This document shows, in pieces, positions 24,757-33,390 of a stretch of 64,000 bases of DNA. Positions within the stretch are counted from its first letter, which is position 1, and the number at the start of each line of letters is the position of its first letter. The position numbers were made by a program, and so were the translations under genes. Source of the stretch: Streptomyces antnestii (GTDB taxonomy: Bacteria; Actinomycetota; Actinomycetes; Streptomycetales; Streptomycetaceae); NCBI RefSeq assembly GCF_004005495.1, contig NZ_RZYA01000020.1:1-64000 (forward strand), in the 5' to 3' direction. The notes under the pieces are model-generated. The model did not search any database, was not told where the DNA came from, and saw nothing but the letters and a program-made list of their open reading frames with translations.

Positions 24757-25839
24757 CTACTGGTCCGACGAGAACCGGATCGCGCCCGCCGGGATCACCG
24801 CGTCGCACCACACCCGGACACCGGCCAGCAGTTCGTTGTCCGCGCCGACCGTCGCCCCGTCGCCGATCACCGCGCCCGTCAGGACCGTGCGGGCGCCGAC
24901 GCGTGCGCCGCGGCCGATCAGGGAGTCGGTGATGACGGCACCCGCCTCGACCGTCGCGCCCGCGAGGACCGCGCTGCCGGAGATCCGGGCGCCCTCCCCG
25001 ACCGTGGCGTTCTCGCAGACCACCGTGCCGCCGGTGAGCTTCGCGCCGGCGGCGACGGAGGCGTCCGGCAGGGTGAGGCTGTCGCCGCGGCGGCCCGGGA
25101 CCGCCGGGGACGGGGCGCGGCCGAGGACGAGGTCGGCGGAGCCGCGTACGAAGGCCTGGGGGGTGCCCAGGTCGAGCCAGTACGTGGAGTCGACCATGCC
25201 CTGGAGGTGGGCGCCGGCCGCGAGCAGGCCGGGGAACGTCTCGCGTTCCACGGAGACCGGGCGGCCGGTGGGGATCGTGTCGATGACCGAGCGGCGGAAC
25301 ACATAGGCGCCCGCGTTGATCTGGTCGGTGACGATCTCCTCGGGCGTCTGGGGCTTCTCCAGGAACGCCTGGACCCGGCCCGTCGCGTCCGTGGGGACCA
25401 GGCCGAACGCCCGCGGGTCCTCGACCCGGGACAGGTGCAGGGAGACGTCCGCGCCGGTGGTCTCGTGCTCGCGCACCAGGGCGCGGATGTCGAGGCCGGT
25501 GAGGATGTCGCCGTTGAAGATGAGGACCGGGTCGTCGGGTCCGGAGTGGAGCCGGGACGCGACGTTGCGGATCGCGCCGCCGGTGCCGAGGGGTTCCTCC
25601 TCGGTGACGTACTCCAGATGCAGTCCGAGGCGGGAGCCGTCGCCGAAGTACGGCTCGAAGACCTCGGCGAGATACGAGGTGGCGAGCACGATGTGCTCGA
25701 CGCCGGCCGCTCTCGCCCGGGCCAGCTGGTGGGTGAGGAACGGGACGCCCGCCGCCGGGACCATCGGCTTGGGGGTGTTCACGGTGAGCGGTCGCAGTCG
25801 GGTGCCCTTGCCGCCGACCAGGAGGATCGCTTCTGTCAC
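24757..25839 (-). CDS. NDP-sugar pyrophosphorylase, mannose-1-phosphate guanylyltransferase type
   Basis: A 360-residue nucleotidyltransferase. The N-terminal Rossmann-like domain starts AILLVGGKGTRLRPLTVNTPKPMVP, with FNGDILTG as the metal site. The C-terminus (about 255-350) is a left-handed beta helix of hexapeptides (ASVAAGAKLTGG, ATVGEGARISGS). It is the homologue of the ManC/RmlA2 gene that sits near whiB-fbiAB in other actinobacteria and would make GDP-mannose (or another NDP-hexose) from ManB's product. I chose the GTG at 25839, preceded by AGGAAGCAGAGACGACAG. The exact sugar and nucleotide are inferred. Confidence 0.88.
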   Translation of the reverse strand: MTEAILLVGGKGTRLRPLTVNTPKPMVPAAGVPFLTHQLARARAAGVEHIVLATSYLAEVFEPYFGDGSRLGLHLEYVTEEEPLGTGGAIRNVASRLHSGPDDPVLIFNGDILTGLDIRALVREHETTGADVSLHLSRVEDPRAFGLVPTDATGRVQAFLEKPQTPEEIVTDQINAGAYVFRRSVIDTIPTGRPVSVERETFPGLLAAGAHLQGMVDSTYWLDLGTPQAFVRGSADLVLGRAPSPAVPGRRGDSLTLPDASVAAGAKLTGGTVVCENATVGEGARISGSAVLAGATVEAGAVITDSLIGRGARVGARTVLTGAVIGDGATVGADNELLAGVRVWCDAVIPAGAIRFSSDQ

Positions 25840-25922
25840 CTGTCGTCTCTGCTTCCTGCTGGGGCCGGTCGAACTGCCTTTCGGCCGGCCAGTGTATGCA
25901 GACTGGGGGGTCCGGCCGGGCG

Positions 25923-27311
25923 TCAGCGGCCCTGGAGACTGGCCGACGCGGTCCGGGCGGTGCCGAGCTTGTTGTACAGAAGGCGCCCGGGGCATTCGGT
26001 CGCGAAGCCGTCCCGGTGGCCTGAGATCACGTTCAGTCGTACTTTCTTTCCCTTGGCGTACAGATTGCCACCGGCCGACGTGAGATATGTCTTACCGCTC
26101 GGATTCACCCCGTAGAGGCCGAGCTTCCAAGCGGTCAGCCGGGCGATGGCGTCCACCGCGGCGGCCGGCGGCTTCGCGGAGCCGAAGGTGCCGAGGACCG
26201 CGATTCCCATGCTGTTCGTGTTGAACCCGAGAGTGTGGGCCCCCATGACCGGCTTCGCCACCCCTCCGGCCCGGCCCTCGTAGATGGTGCCGCACTTGTC
26301 GATGACGAAGTTGTAGCCGATGTCGCGCCAGCCCATGCTCTTCACGTGGTAGCGGTAGATACCGCGAATGACCGAAGGGGCCTGCGAGCAGCTGTAGTTG
26401 TTGCCGGTGGCGCTGTGGTGCACGAAGGCCGCCTTGACCTTGGACGTGTACACGAAGTCGGACTCGCGGAGCCTCTCGTCGGCGCCCCAGCCCTTGCGCG
26501 TGACGATGCTCGGGCGCGGGCCGATGAACGGGCGCACCCTCGCGTCGGCCTCGCCGCCGCGGGCCTCGATCAGCTCGGCCTCCGTGCGCTTCTTGCCGAG
26601 CGCGGGAATGGCGGTCGCGCCCAGCGGGGCGAGGTCCGCGTTGACGGCGGACGCGGCCGCCGACGGGGCGGTCAGCGCGCCGGCGCGGGGGCCTTCGGCG
26701 GGGGCGCCGCCGGGCGGGGGCTCCGCGCCGGGGTCGACCAGTTCGAGGCGCATCCCCTTGGGCAGCGGGGCCTGGACCGCGGCGGACGCCGGCGGGACGG
26801 CGGCCCGGTGTACCCGGACGGACTCGGCGCGTACGCGGACCTCGACGCCGTCGGAGTCGCCGACCCACAGCGGGGCCGTGGAGCCGCGCAGCCGGCCCGC
26901 GTCGTGCTCGGCCGTGCCGGGGTCGGGGGCGTGATCGTCGTTGTGGGTCTCGATGTCCTGCCAGCCGGACCAGACGCCGGTGCCGGTGGCGCGCGTACGG
27001 ACCTGGACCCGGCCCTCAAGGGCCGCTGCCGGGTCGTCCCAGACGACGCCGACGAGCGAGAAGGGCCGCACCTCACGCCGGGTCAGACCCTGTTCGCCCG
27101 GTGCGCGCAGGGCACGGTCGTAGGGCAGGACGGACAGGGGCAGTGACTGGGTGCTGCCGGGGACGGCTCCGGCGGCCCGGGTCCCGGAGGCCGAAGGTGT
27201 CGTGGCTGCCACGGCTCCGGAGGACAGGGCGAGCGGAAGGGCGAGGGCGGCCGCGCACGTGACGCCGATCGAGGAAGCAAGGAATCCACGCATGCCAACG
27301 ATCGTGGACAT
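25923..27311 (-). CDS. exported N-acetylmuramoyl-L-alanine amidase (PGRP domain)
   Basis: The 462-residue protein has a signal peptide (MRGFLASSIGVTCAAALALPLALSSGAVAA within the first 36 residues), a beta-rich region (about 60-230) and a C-terminal peptidoglycan-recognition/amidase_2 domain (about 265-455). Zn ligands are visible in AFVHHSATGNNY and in GHRDGFATECPG, with the Tyr of IGYNFVIDKCGTIYEGR. It should cut the amide bond between MurNAc and the stem peptide. The start may be ATG 27311 or ATG 27293; neither has a clear ribosome site. Confidence 0.9.
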   Translation of the reverse strand: MSTIVGMRGFLASSIGVTCAAALALPLALSSGAVAATTPSASGTRAAGAVPGSTQSLPLSVLPYDRALRAPGEQGLTRREVRPFSLVGVVWDDPAAALEGRVQVRTRATGTGVWSGWQDIETHNDDHAPDPGTAEHDAGRLRGSTAPLWVGDSDGVEVRVRAESVRVHRAAVPPASAAVQAPLPKGMRLELVDPGAEPPPGGAPAEGPRAGALTAPSAAASAVNADLAPLGATAIPALGKKRTEAELIEARGGEADARVRPFIGPRPSIVTRKGWGADERLRESDFVYTSKVKAAFVHHSATGNNYSCSQAPSVIRGIYRYHVKSMGWRDIGYNFVIDKCGTIYEGRAGGVAKPVMGAHTLGFNTNSMGIAVLGTFGSAKPPAAAVDAIARLTAWKLGLYGVNPSGKTYLTSAGGNLYAKGKKVRLNVISGHRDGFATECPGRLLYNKLGTARTASASLQGR

Positions 27312-27430
27312 AGCCGTACATATCTGTCTATCGGGAAGTGTCATTGGTGGGTACGGGAACTGACGGGCCATCGGGTCGACGCGGCGTCGCGGTTCCCCCG
27401 GTCGGCCGCCCCTCGCCCCGCCGCCCGGCG

Positions 27431-27446
27431 TACCCTTGCGCCCGTG
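27431..27446 (+). promoter_or_regulatory. -10 box placed for a leaderless start
   Basis: TACCCT at 27431-27436 lies seven bases before the GTG at 27444, with no Shine-Dalgarno between them, so the message probably starts at the GTG. No -35 match is evident. Confidence 0.45.
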
Positions 27447-28199
27447 AACGCCACCGACCGCACCCCCGCCGACCTGCTGCGATCCGCGCTGGCCGCCGAT
27501 CCAGGACGCCCACTGGTGACCTTCTACGACGACGCCACGGGCGAACGCGTCGAATTGTCCGTGGCCACCTTCGCCAACTGGGTGGCCAAGACCGCCAATC
27601 TGCTCCAGGGCGATCTCGCCGCCCAGCCCGGCGACCGGCTCGCGCTGCTGCTGCCCGCGCACTGGCAGACCGCCGTCTGGCTGCTCGCGTGCGCGTCCGT
27701 CGGAGTGGTCGCCGACGTCGGCGGCGACCCGGCCGCGGCCGACCTCGTCGTCAGCGGACCCGACTCGCTTGACGCGGCACGCGCCTGCTCCGGCGAGCGG
27801 GTGGCGCTCGCGCTGCGTCCGCTCGGCGGCCGCTTCCCGCAGCCGCCGGAGGGTTTCGCCGACTACGCGGTCGAGGTGCCGGGGCAGGGCGACCGGTTCG
27901 CCCCGTTCGCGCCCGTGGACCCGGAGGAGCCCGCGCTCGTCGTCGCGGGGGCCGAGCTCACCGGCGCCGAGGTCGTCGAGAAGGCGCGGGCGGACGCCAC
28001 GGACCTCGGCCTGACGGGCCCCGGCTCACGCCTCCTGTCCGGACTCCCCTACGACACCTGGCGCGGCCTGAGCGCCGGTCTGTACGCGCCGCTCGCGACA
28101 GGCGGGTCCGTCGTCCTGTGCCGCCACCTCGACGGTCTCGGCGAGGAGTCGCTGGCCAAGCGGGTGGAGAACGAGCGGGTCTCGGCGACCGCACTCTGA
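27444..28199 (+). CDS. TIGR03089 family protein (truncated adenylate-forming fold)
   Basis: This 251-residue actinobacterial protein resembles only the N-terminal part of AMP-binding (acyl-adenylate) enzymes: PLVTFYDDATGERVELSVATFANWVAKTANLL and PGDRLALLLPAHWQTAVWLLACASVGVVADV are the familiar opening strands. The ATP-binding P-loop and the C-terminal lid are absent, so it cannot be a complete ligase. This truncated form is a recognised family of unknown function. It starts with GTG, probably leaderless, and is followed by the LCP gene cluster. Confidence 0.82.
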   Translation: MNATDRTPADLLRSALAADPGRPLVTFYDDATGERVELSVATFANWVAKTANLLQGDLAAQPGDRLALLLPAHWQTAVWLLACASVGVVADVGGDPAAADLVVSGPDSLDAARACSGERVALALRPLGGRFPQPPEGFADYAVEVPGQGDRFAPFAPVDPEEPALVVAGAELTGAEVVEKARADATDLGLTGPGSRLLSGLPYDTWRGLSAGLYAPLATGGSVVLCRHLDGLGEESLAKRVENERVSATAL

Positions 28200-28327
28200 G
28201 ACGGCTGTCCGTCCGTCCCCCGTTCGGCCCAGTCCACCCCCGTTCCCACAGGCCACGGGCGCCGCGCGGGGCGATGGTCGAAGGGACGCACCAGCGCACC
28301 GTCGCCGTATGAGGGGTGGACTCACAC

Positions 28328-29680
28328 GTGACCGATACCGCAGGCACGCCAGGGGGACCGCCGCCGCGTCCGGGCGACAGGGGCGCGGGGCGGCCGGTCA
28401 CGTACGGGCCCGGGGCGGGCTCGTCGCCGACCGGGGCGGGGCGGGCCCGGCGGCGCAGGCGCTGGTTGCGGTACACGGCGATCGGCGCGGCCGTCGTCGT
28501 ACTCGGGGCGGCCTGCGCCGGCTGGGCCGTCTACGAGAAGCTCCAGGGGAACATCACCGAGGACACCGCCGCGGCCCGCGAACTCGCCCGTTACGAGAAG
28601 GAGCGGCCGACCTCGCTCGTCCACGGCGCGCAGAACATCCTGCTGATCGGGTCGGACTCGCGGGCCGGGGCCGGCAACCGCGAGTACGGCCACGACTCGG
28701 GCACCCAGCGCTCCGACACGACGATCCTGCTGCACATATCCGCCGACCACAAAAGCGCCACCGCGGTCTCGCTGCCCCGCGACCTGATGGTCGAGCAGCC
28801 GGGCTGCAGCAGGCCCGACGGCACCCACACCGCCGCCACCTTCGCGATGTTCAACTCCGCCTTCGAGCGGGGCGGTTCGGCCTGCACCATCCGTACGGTC
28901 GAGAAAATGAGCGGCGTCAGGATCGACCACCAGATGGTCATCGACTTCAACGGGTTCAAGGAGATGGTCGACGCCGTCGACGGCGTAGAGATCTGCCTGA
29001 AGAAGCCCGTGGACGACCCCGAGGCGCATCTGAAACTGCCCGCGGGCAGGCAGACCCTCGACGGCGAGCAGGCCCTCGGCTTCGTGCGCGCCCGCAAGAG
29101 CCTCGGCAACGGCAGCGACACCGCCCGGATGGACCGCCAGCAGGAATTCCTCGGCGCCCTCGTGAACAAGGTGCAGAGCAACCAGGTGCTGTTCAACCCG
29201 ACGAAGCTGTACCCCGTGCTCGACGCGGCGACCTCGTCCCTGACCACGGACCCCGGTCTCGCCAGCCTGCGCGGCCTCTACACCCTGGTGAGCGGCATGC
29301 GCGACATCCCGACCGAACGCGTCCAGTTCCTGACCGTGCCCCGCCGCTCGTACGTGTACAACGCCAACCGCGACCAGCTCCTCCAGCCCGCGGCCGAGCA
29401 GCTCTTCACGCGCCTGCGCACGGACGCCCCCGTGGTCGTCGCCCGGCACACGCCTCAGCAGTCCGCCTCCCCGAGCCCGGCCCCCGACGGCGCGGGCACC
29501 GGCGACCCGGCGTACGAGCACGACGGGTACGACGACCCCCAGGGCTCCGGCACCCCTGCCGCCACCTCCGCGTCGCCCTCTCCCACAACCCCCTCACTCA
29601 CCTCTCCCACGCCCTCCTCACCCACCTCTCCGGCACCCACTTTCCGCGGCAATACGGCCGCGCAGGATGCCTGTGGGTAA
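28328..29680 (+). CDS. LCP family protein 1 (LytR-CpsA-Psr)
   Basis: LCP enzymes move lipid-linked glycopolymers (teichoic acid, arabinogalactan or similar) onto peptidoglycan outside the membrane. This 450-residue member has a cytoplasmic Pro/Gly/Arg tail, one membrane helix (about 48-70) and an LCP domain starting NILLIGSDSRAG (about 103), with SDTTILLHIS, VSLPRDLMV and RARKSLGNGSDTARMDRQQ supplying the phosphate-binding Arg/Asp residues. Its C-terminus is a Ser/Pro/Thr-rich tail and not an extra domain. I chose GTG 28328, 11 bases after GAGGGG; GTG 28316 is also possible. Confidence 0.9.
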   Translation: MTDTAGTPGGPPPRPGDRGAGRPVTYGPGAGSSPTGAGRARRRRRWLRYTAIGAAVVVLGAACAGWAVYEKLQGNITEDTAAARELARYEKERPTSLVHGAQNILLIGSDSRAGAGNREYGHDSGTQRSDTTILLHISADHKSATAVSLPRDLMVEQPGCSRPDGTHTAATFAMFNSAFERGGSACTIRTVEKMSGVRIDHQMVIDFNGFKEMVDAVDGVEICLKKPVDDPEAHLKLPAGRQTLDGEQALGFVRARKSLGNGSDTARMDRQQEFLGALVNKVQSNQVLFNPTKLYPVLDAATSSLTTDPGLASLRGLYTLVSGMRDIPTERVQFLTVPRRSYVYNANRDQLLQPAAEQLFTRLRTDAPVVVARHTPQQSASPSPAPDGAGTGDPAYEHDGYDDPQGSGTPAATSASPSPTTPSLTSPTPSSPTSPAPTFRGNTAAQDACG

Positions 29681-29728
29681 AGCGATGCCCAAGGGGTGGG
29701 AGTCGCTTCCAAAGAAATGGGGCGGATT

Positions 29729-29784
29729 GCCCAGTTGTAGGGAAGTGGAATTTGTCACCGCCGTCGCTTGCCGCTGAACTGGGC
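29729..29784. promoter_or_regulatory. inverted repeat upstream of LCP gene 2
   Basis: GCCCAGTT (29729-29736) and AACTGGGC (29777-29784) form an 8-bp inverted repeat 40 bases apart, just before a -10-like TAGTGT. It could be a looped operator or an RNA hairpin. Confidence 0.35.
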
Positions 29785-29906
29785 GGATAGTGTGAGCGAT
29801 CCGGTGCCCCCGGCCCCTGATGGCCGCGCACTGCTTACCGACTGACCGAGCGCCTTCTTGAGGGGGACAAGGCGCCGCGTGGCCCCGACGGAGGATGCAG
29901 ACAACC

Positions 29907-31640
29907 GTGGACGCGCAAGGCCGTGGGCGGGCGGACAATATCGACCCCGCAGACCAGTGGGTTCTCAACCCGAACACCGGCGATTACGAACTGCGACTGA
30001 GCCCTTCCGCTGGGCAGTCGCCCGTGCCGGGGCCGCGCAGGGCGTCCCAGCGGCCCACGGGCCGACGGGGACAGGCCGGACAGAACAGGCAGAACGGCAG
30101 GTCCCGTGAGGAACAGGACAGCCGCGAGGTGCCCGGGCAGCGCAGGCGCCGGGCCCCGGAGCCGGACCCTTCGGCCGGCCGGCGCCGGTCGCGGCCGAAG
30201 AAGAAGTCGCGGGCGAAGAAGGCGCTTCTGTGGACGGGCGGCACGATGGCCTTCGTCATGGTCGCCGCCGCGGGCGGGGTGTACCTGTACCTCCGCCACC
30301 TCGACAGCAACATCAGCACCACCGATGTCGTGGGCGGCAAGAACGGCTTCAGCAAGGACGAGGCCTTCAACCTGCTCATCATCGGCACCGACAAACGCAC
30401 CGGTAAGGGCAACGAGGGCTACGGCGACAAGGGCAGCGTCGGCCATGCCGACACCAACATCCTGCTCCACGTCTCCAAGGACCGTACGAACGCGACCGCG
30501 CTGAGCATTCCGCGCGACCTCGTCGTAAACATCCCGAGCTGTCAGGTGCGGCAGAAGGACGGCTCGGTGCGAACGATCGCCGGCACGACGAACCAGCGCT
30601 TCAACACCAGCCTCGGCCAGGGCGGCCGCGACGCGGGCTGCACCATGGCGACCGTCAAGGAGGTCACGGGCATCACCGTCGACCACTTCATGATGGCCGA
30701 CTTCAACGCGGTGAAGACGCTGTCGAGCGCGGTGGGCGGTGTCGACGTCTGTGTCGCCAAGCCCGTCGACGACCCGGACTCGCACCTCAAGCTGCCGAAG
30801 GGGCACAGCGTCGTCGAGGGCGAACAGGCCCTCGCCTTCCTGCGGACCCGGCACAGCTTCGGCAACCAGGGCGACCTCGACCGCATCAAGGTGCAGCAGC
30901 AGTTCCTCGGATCCCTTGCGCGCAAGATGAGTTCGGGTGACACGCTGACCAGCCCCACCAAGCTGACGAGCCTCGCCGAGGCGGCGACCAAGGCGCTCAC
31001 GGTCGACAAGGGCATAGGAAGTCTCTCGAACCTCAAGGACATCGCGCTCGAGCTGAAGAAGGTGCCGCCCAAGAACATCTCCTTCATCACGACGCCGGTG
31101 ATCGACAACCCGGCCGACGGAGTCGTCCACAAGACGGTCATCGTCAACCCGACACTCGCACCCCAGGTCTTCTCGATGATCAAGAGCGACGTGTCGATGA
31201 CGGAGACGAAGAAGAAGGAGAAGGCGGCCGAGGCCGCCAAGCTCAAGGGCCCGAAGTCCGCGGCCTCCGACGTGCGGGTCGACATCTACAACGGCAGCGA
31301 GACCGTGGGCGCCGCACAGGACACCCTCACCTGGCTGCAGAACACCGAGGGCGTCCTCAAGTCGAGCCAGCTGGGCAACGCGCCCAAGAAGCTGCCGAAG
31401 ACGACGCTCGAGTACGCGCCCGACCAGGCCGACCAGGCCCGGCGGCTGGCCGACATCATGGGGCTGCCGGCCTCCGCGCTCAAGCCCGGCAGGAGCGAGA
31501 AGAACGATCAGGGTCTCCCGGCGATGATCCTCACGCTCGGCGCCGACTTCCACGGCGCGGGGACACCCGTCTCCGCGCCGTCGAAGGCGCCGGCCAACGT
31601 GGAGAAATCGACGGCCGACAAAACTGTGTGCGCCAAGTGA
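29907..31640 (+). CDS. LCP family protein 2 with C-terminal LytR_C domain
   Basis: A 577-residue LCP protein with a long, basic cytoplasmic N-terminus (PADQWVLNPNTGDYEL, then Arg/Lys-rich), a membrane helix at about 107-129 and an LCP domain (FNLLIIGTDKRTG, ADTNILLHVS, LSIPRDLVV, RTRHSFGNQGDLDRIKVQQQF). A C-terminal LytR_C domain follows (about 455-555, VRVDIYNGSETVG). The GTG at 29907 has GGAGG 12 bases upstream; the nearer ATG at 29895 overlaps that site. A TAGTGT box at 29788-29793 may be its promoter. Confidence 0.9.
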   Translation: MDAQGRGRADNIDPADQWVLNPNTGDYELRLSPSAGQSPVPGPRRASQRPTGRRGQAGQNRQNGRSREEQDSREVPGQRRRRAPEPDPSAGRRRSRPKKKSRAKKALLWTGGTMAFVMVAAAGGVYLYLRHLDSNISTTDVVGGKNGFSKDEAFNLLIIGTDKRTGKGNEGYGDKGSVGHADTNILLHVSKDRTNATALSIPRDLVVNIPSCQVRQKDGSVRTIAGTTNQRFNTSLGQGGRDAGCTMATVKEVTGITVDHFMMADFNAVKTLSSAVGGVDVCVAKPVDDPDSHLKLPKGHSVVEGEQALAFLRTRHSFGNQGDLDRIKVQQQFLGSLARKMSSGDTLTSPTKLTSLAEAATKALTVDKGIGSLSNLKDIALELKKVPPKNISFITTPVIDNPADGVVHKTVIVNPTLAPQVFSMIKSDVSMTETKKKEKAAEAAKLKGPKSAASDVRVDIYNGSETVGAAQDTLTWLQNTEGVLKSSQLGNAPKKLPKTTLEYAPDQADQARRLADIMGLPASALKPGRSEKNDQGLPAMILTLGADFHGAGTPVSAPSKAPANVEKSTADKTVCAK

Positions 31641-31648
31641 CCAACCCC

Positions 31649-31689
31649 GGCCGCCTCCTGACTGTCTGACAGACAGGACAGGGGCGGCC
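31649..31689 (+). terminator. nested hairpin between LCP genes 2 and 3
   Basis: GGCCGCC at 31649-31655 pairs with GGCGGCC at 31683-31689, enclosing the perfect palindrome CTGTCTG-A-CAGACAG (31662-31676). It lies just after the LCP2 stop and before the LCP3 ribosome site, so it may attenuate read-through. Confidence 0.5.
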
Positions 31690-31724
31690 GCGGCGGGTGC
31701 CGGGGCGGGAGGGTGGGGCGGGGC

Positions 31725-33341
31725 ATGGGGCAGAGCGATGTGCGGGACAGTCGCCGTGCGGCCGGGGGGCCGGACGGCGGACGGGGAAGGATCCCGGAGC
31801 AGCGGAAGGGTGACGGCGGCGAGCCGCCGCACGGGCACCGGCGCGCAGGAAAAGCGCCACGGCGCCGCAGACACCGGATACTTCGCTGGTTCGCGACCAT
31901 CCTCGCCGTACTGATAGTCGGCACCGCGGGCGCCGGCTATCTCTACTACCGGCATCTCAACAGCAACATCAAGACGGACAAGCTCAACATCGGCGAGCAC
32001 CACGCGGCGAAGCCGACGCCGAACGCGGCGGGCCAGACGCCGCTGAACATCCTGCTCATCGGCTCGGACGCGCGGGACTCCAAGGAGAACCAGAAGCTCG
32101 GCGGGGCCAAGGAGACCTTCGGCGGCACCCCGCTCGCGGACGTGCAGATGCTCGTCCACCTCTCCGCGGACCGCAGCAACATGTCGGTGGTGAGCATGCC
32201 GCGCGACACCCTGCTCACGCTGCCCAAGTGCACCGACCCGAAGACGGGCACGGAGTACCAGGCCACGCTGGGGCGGCGGATGACGAACGAGTCGCTCGGC
32301 CGCGGCGGCCCGGGCTGCACGGTGGCCACCTGGGAACAGCTCACCGGCATCCACATCGACCACTTCATGATGGTCGACTTCGCGGGCGTCGTCTCCATGG
32401 CGGACGCCATCGGCGGCGTACCGGTCTGCGTGGACGCCAACATCTACTCCAAGGACAGCTCGGGCCACGGCTCGGGCCTGAAGCTGGCGAAGGGCACCCA
32501 CCCGGTCAAGGGCAAGCAGGCCCTCCAGTGGCTGCGCACGCGCTACGGCTTCGAGGACGGCAGCGACATCGCCCGCACCAAGGCCCAGCACATGTACATG
32601 AACTCGATGGTGCGCCAGCTGCGGGAGAACGCCACCATCACCAACCCGGGCAAGCTGCGCAGCCTCGCCGAGGAGGCCACGAAGGCGCTGCACGTCGATG
32701 AGGGCCTCGACACCGTCAAGAAGCTCTACGACCTGAGCAACGAGCTGAAGAAGCCCGCGCCCGACCGCATCACCATGACGACGATGCCGTTCGTGTACGT
32801 CGGCGCGCGCGTGGCCCCGAAGCCGGGCGACGCGGACAAGCTGTTCCGGCTGGTGCGCGACGACATCGCGCTCGACGGCAAGGACAAGAAGAAGTCGCCG
32901 CCCAAGGAGTCCGACGACCCGGCCGCGCCCGACGCCGAGATCGCCGTACAGGTGGAGAACGGCACGCGTACGGCTCAGCAGCCCGCGCAGCAGGGGCGGG
33001 CGAACCAGGTGGCAGGGATCCTGACCAGCGCGGGCTTCACGAAGGCGACCGCCGACCAGCAGCAGTTGCTGAGCGAGGAGAAGACGGTCATCCGCTTCCC
33101 CAGCGTCGACCTGGAGGGTGACGCCCAGCGGGTCGCCAAGTCCCTTGGTATTCCGCTGAGTTCGGTGAAGCAGTCGACCGACGTCTCCGGGGTGACCCTC
33201 GTCGTGGGCGCCGACTGGCGGCTCGGGAACACCTATCCCAAGACGGCCGCGGACGACGACAAGACGCCGGACACGGCGCTCGCGCTCAACGGCTCGGACA
33301 AGAAGGCCTGCATGAAGGTGAACAGGAACTTCACCTGGTGA
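31725..33341 (+). CDS. LCP family protein 3 with C-terminal LytR_C domain
   Basis: This 538-residue LCP protein has a basic N-terminus, a membrane helix at about 54-74 and an LCP domain (LNILLIGSDARDSKE, VSMPRDTLLTL, RTRYGFEDGSDIARTKAQH). A LytR_C domain (about 405-500, AEIAVQVENGTRTA) ends the protein. One family position differs: the usual ADT before the central strand is ADV here. I chose ATG 31725, with GGGAGG 12 bases upstream. A convergent terminator (33349-33377) follows. Confidence 0.9.
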   Translation: MGQSDVRDSRRAAGGPDGGRGRIPEQRKGDGGEPPHGHRRAGKAPRRRRHRILRWFATILAVLIVGTAGAGYLYYRHLNSNIKTDKLNIGEHHAAKPTPNAAGQTPLNILLIGSDARDSKENQKLGGAKETFGGTPLADVQMLVHLSADRSNMSVVSMPRDTLLTLPKCTDPKTGTEYQATLGRRMTNESLGRGGPGCTVATWEQLTGIHIDHFMMVDFAGVVSMADAIGGVPVCVDANIYSKDSSGHGSGLKLAKGTHPVKGKQALQWLRTRYGFEDGSDIARTKAQHMYMNSMVRQLRENATITNPGKLRSLAEEATKALHVDEGLDTVKKLYDLSNELKKPAPDRITMTTMPFVYVGARVAPKPGDADKLFRLVRDDIALDGKDKKKSPPKESDDPAAPDAEIAVQVENGTRTAQQPAQQGRANQVAGILTSAGFTKATADQQQLLSEEKTVIRFPSVDLEGDAQRVAKSLGIPLSSVKQSTDVSGVTLVVGADWRLGNTYPKTAADDDKTPDTALALNGSDKKACMKVNRNFTW

Positions 33342-33348
33342 CATCCGC

Positions 33349-33377
33349 TCCGGGGCCGGTTCTGCCGGCCCCGGAGA
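33349..33377. terminator. bidirectional terminator, LCP3 / glycosyltransferase
   Basis: CTCCGGGGCCGG pairs perfectly (12 bp) with CCGGCCCCGGAG around a TTCTG loop, between two convergent genes. Confidence 0.7.
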
Positions 33378-33390
33378 TCGGGTGACGGGC

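Noticed and set aside
29835..33344. An 1169-codon antisense frame opposite LCP2 and LCP3
   Set aside because: It is antisense to two clear LCP genes, and its translation (Val/Gly/Arg-rich) has no recognisable domain.
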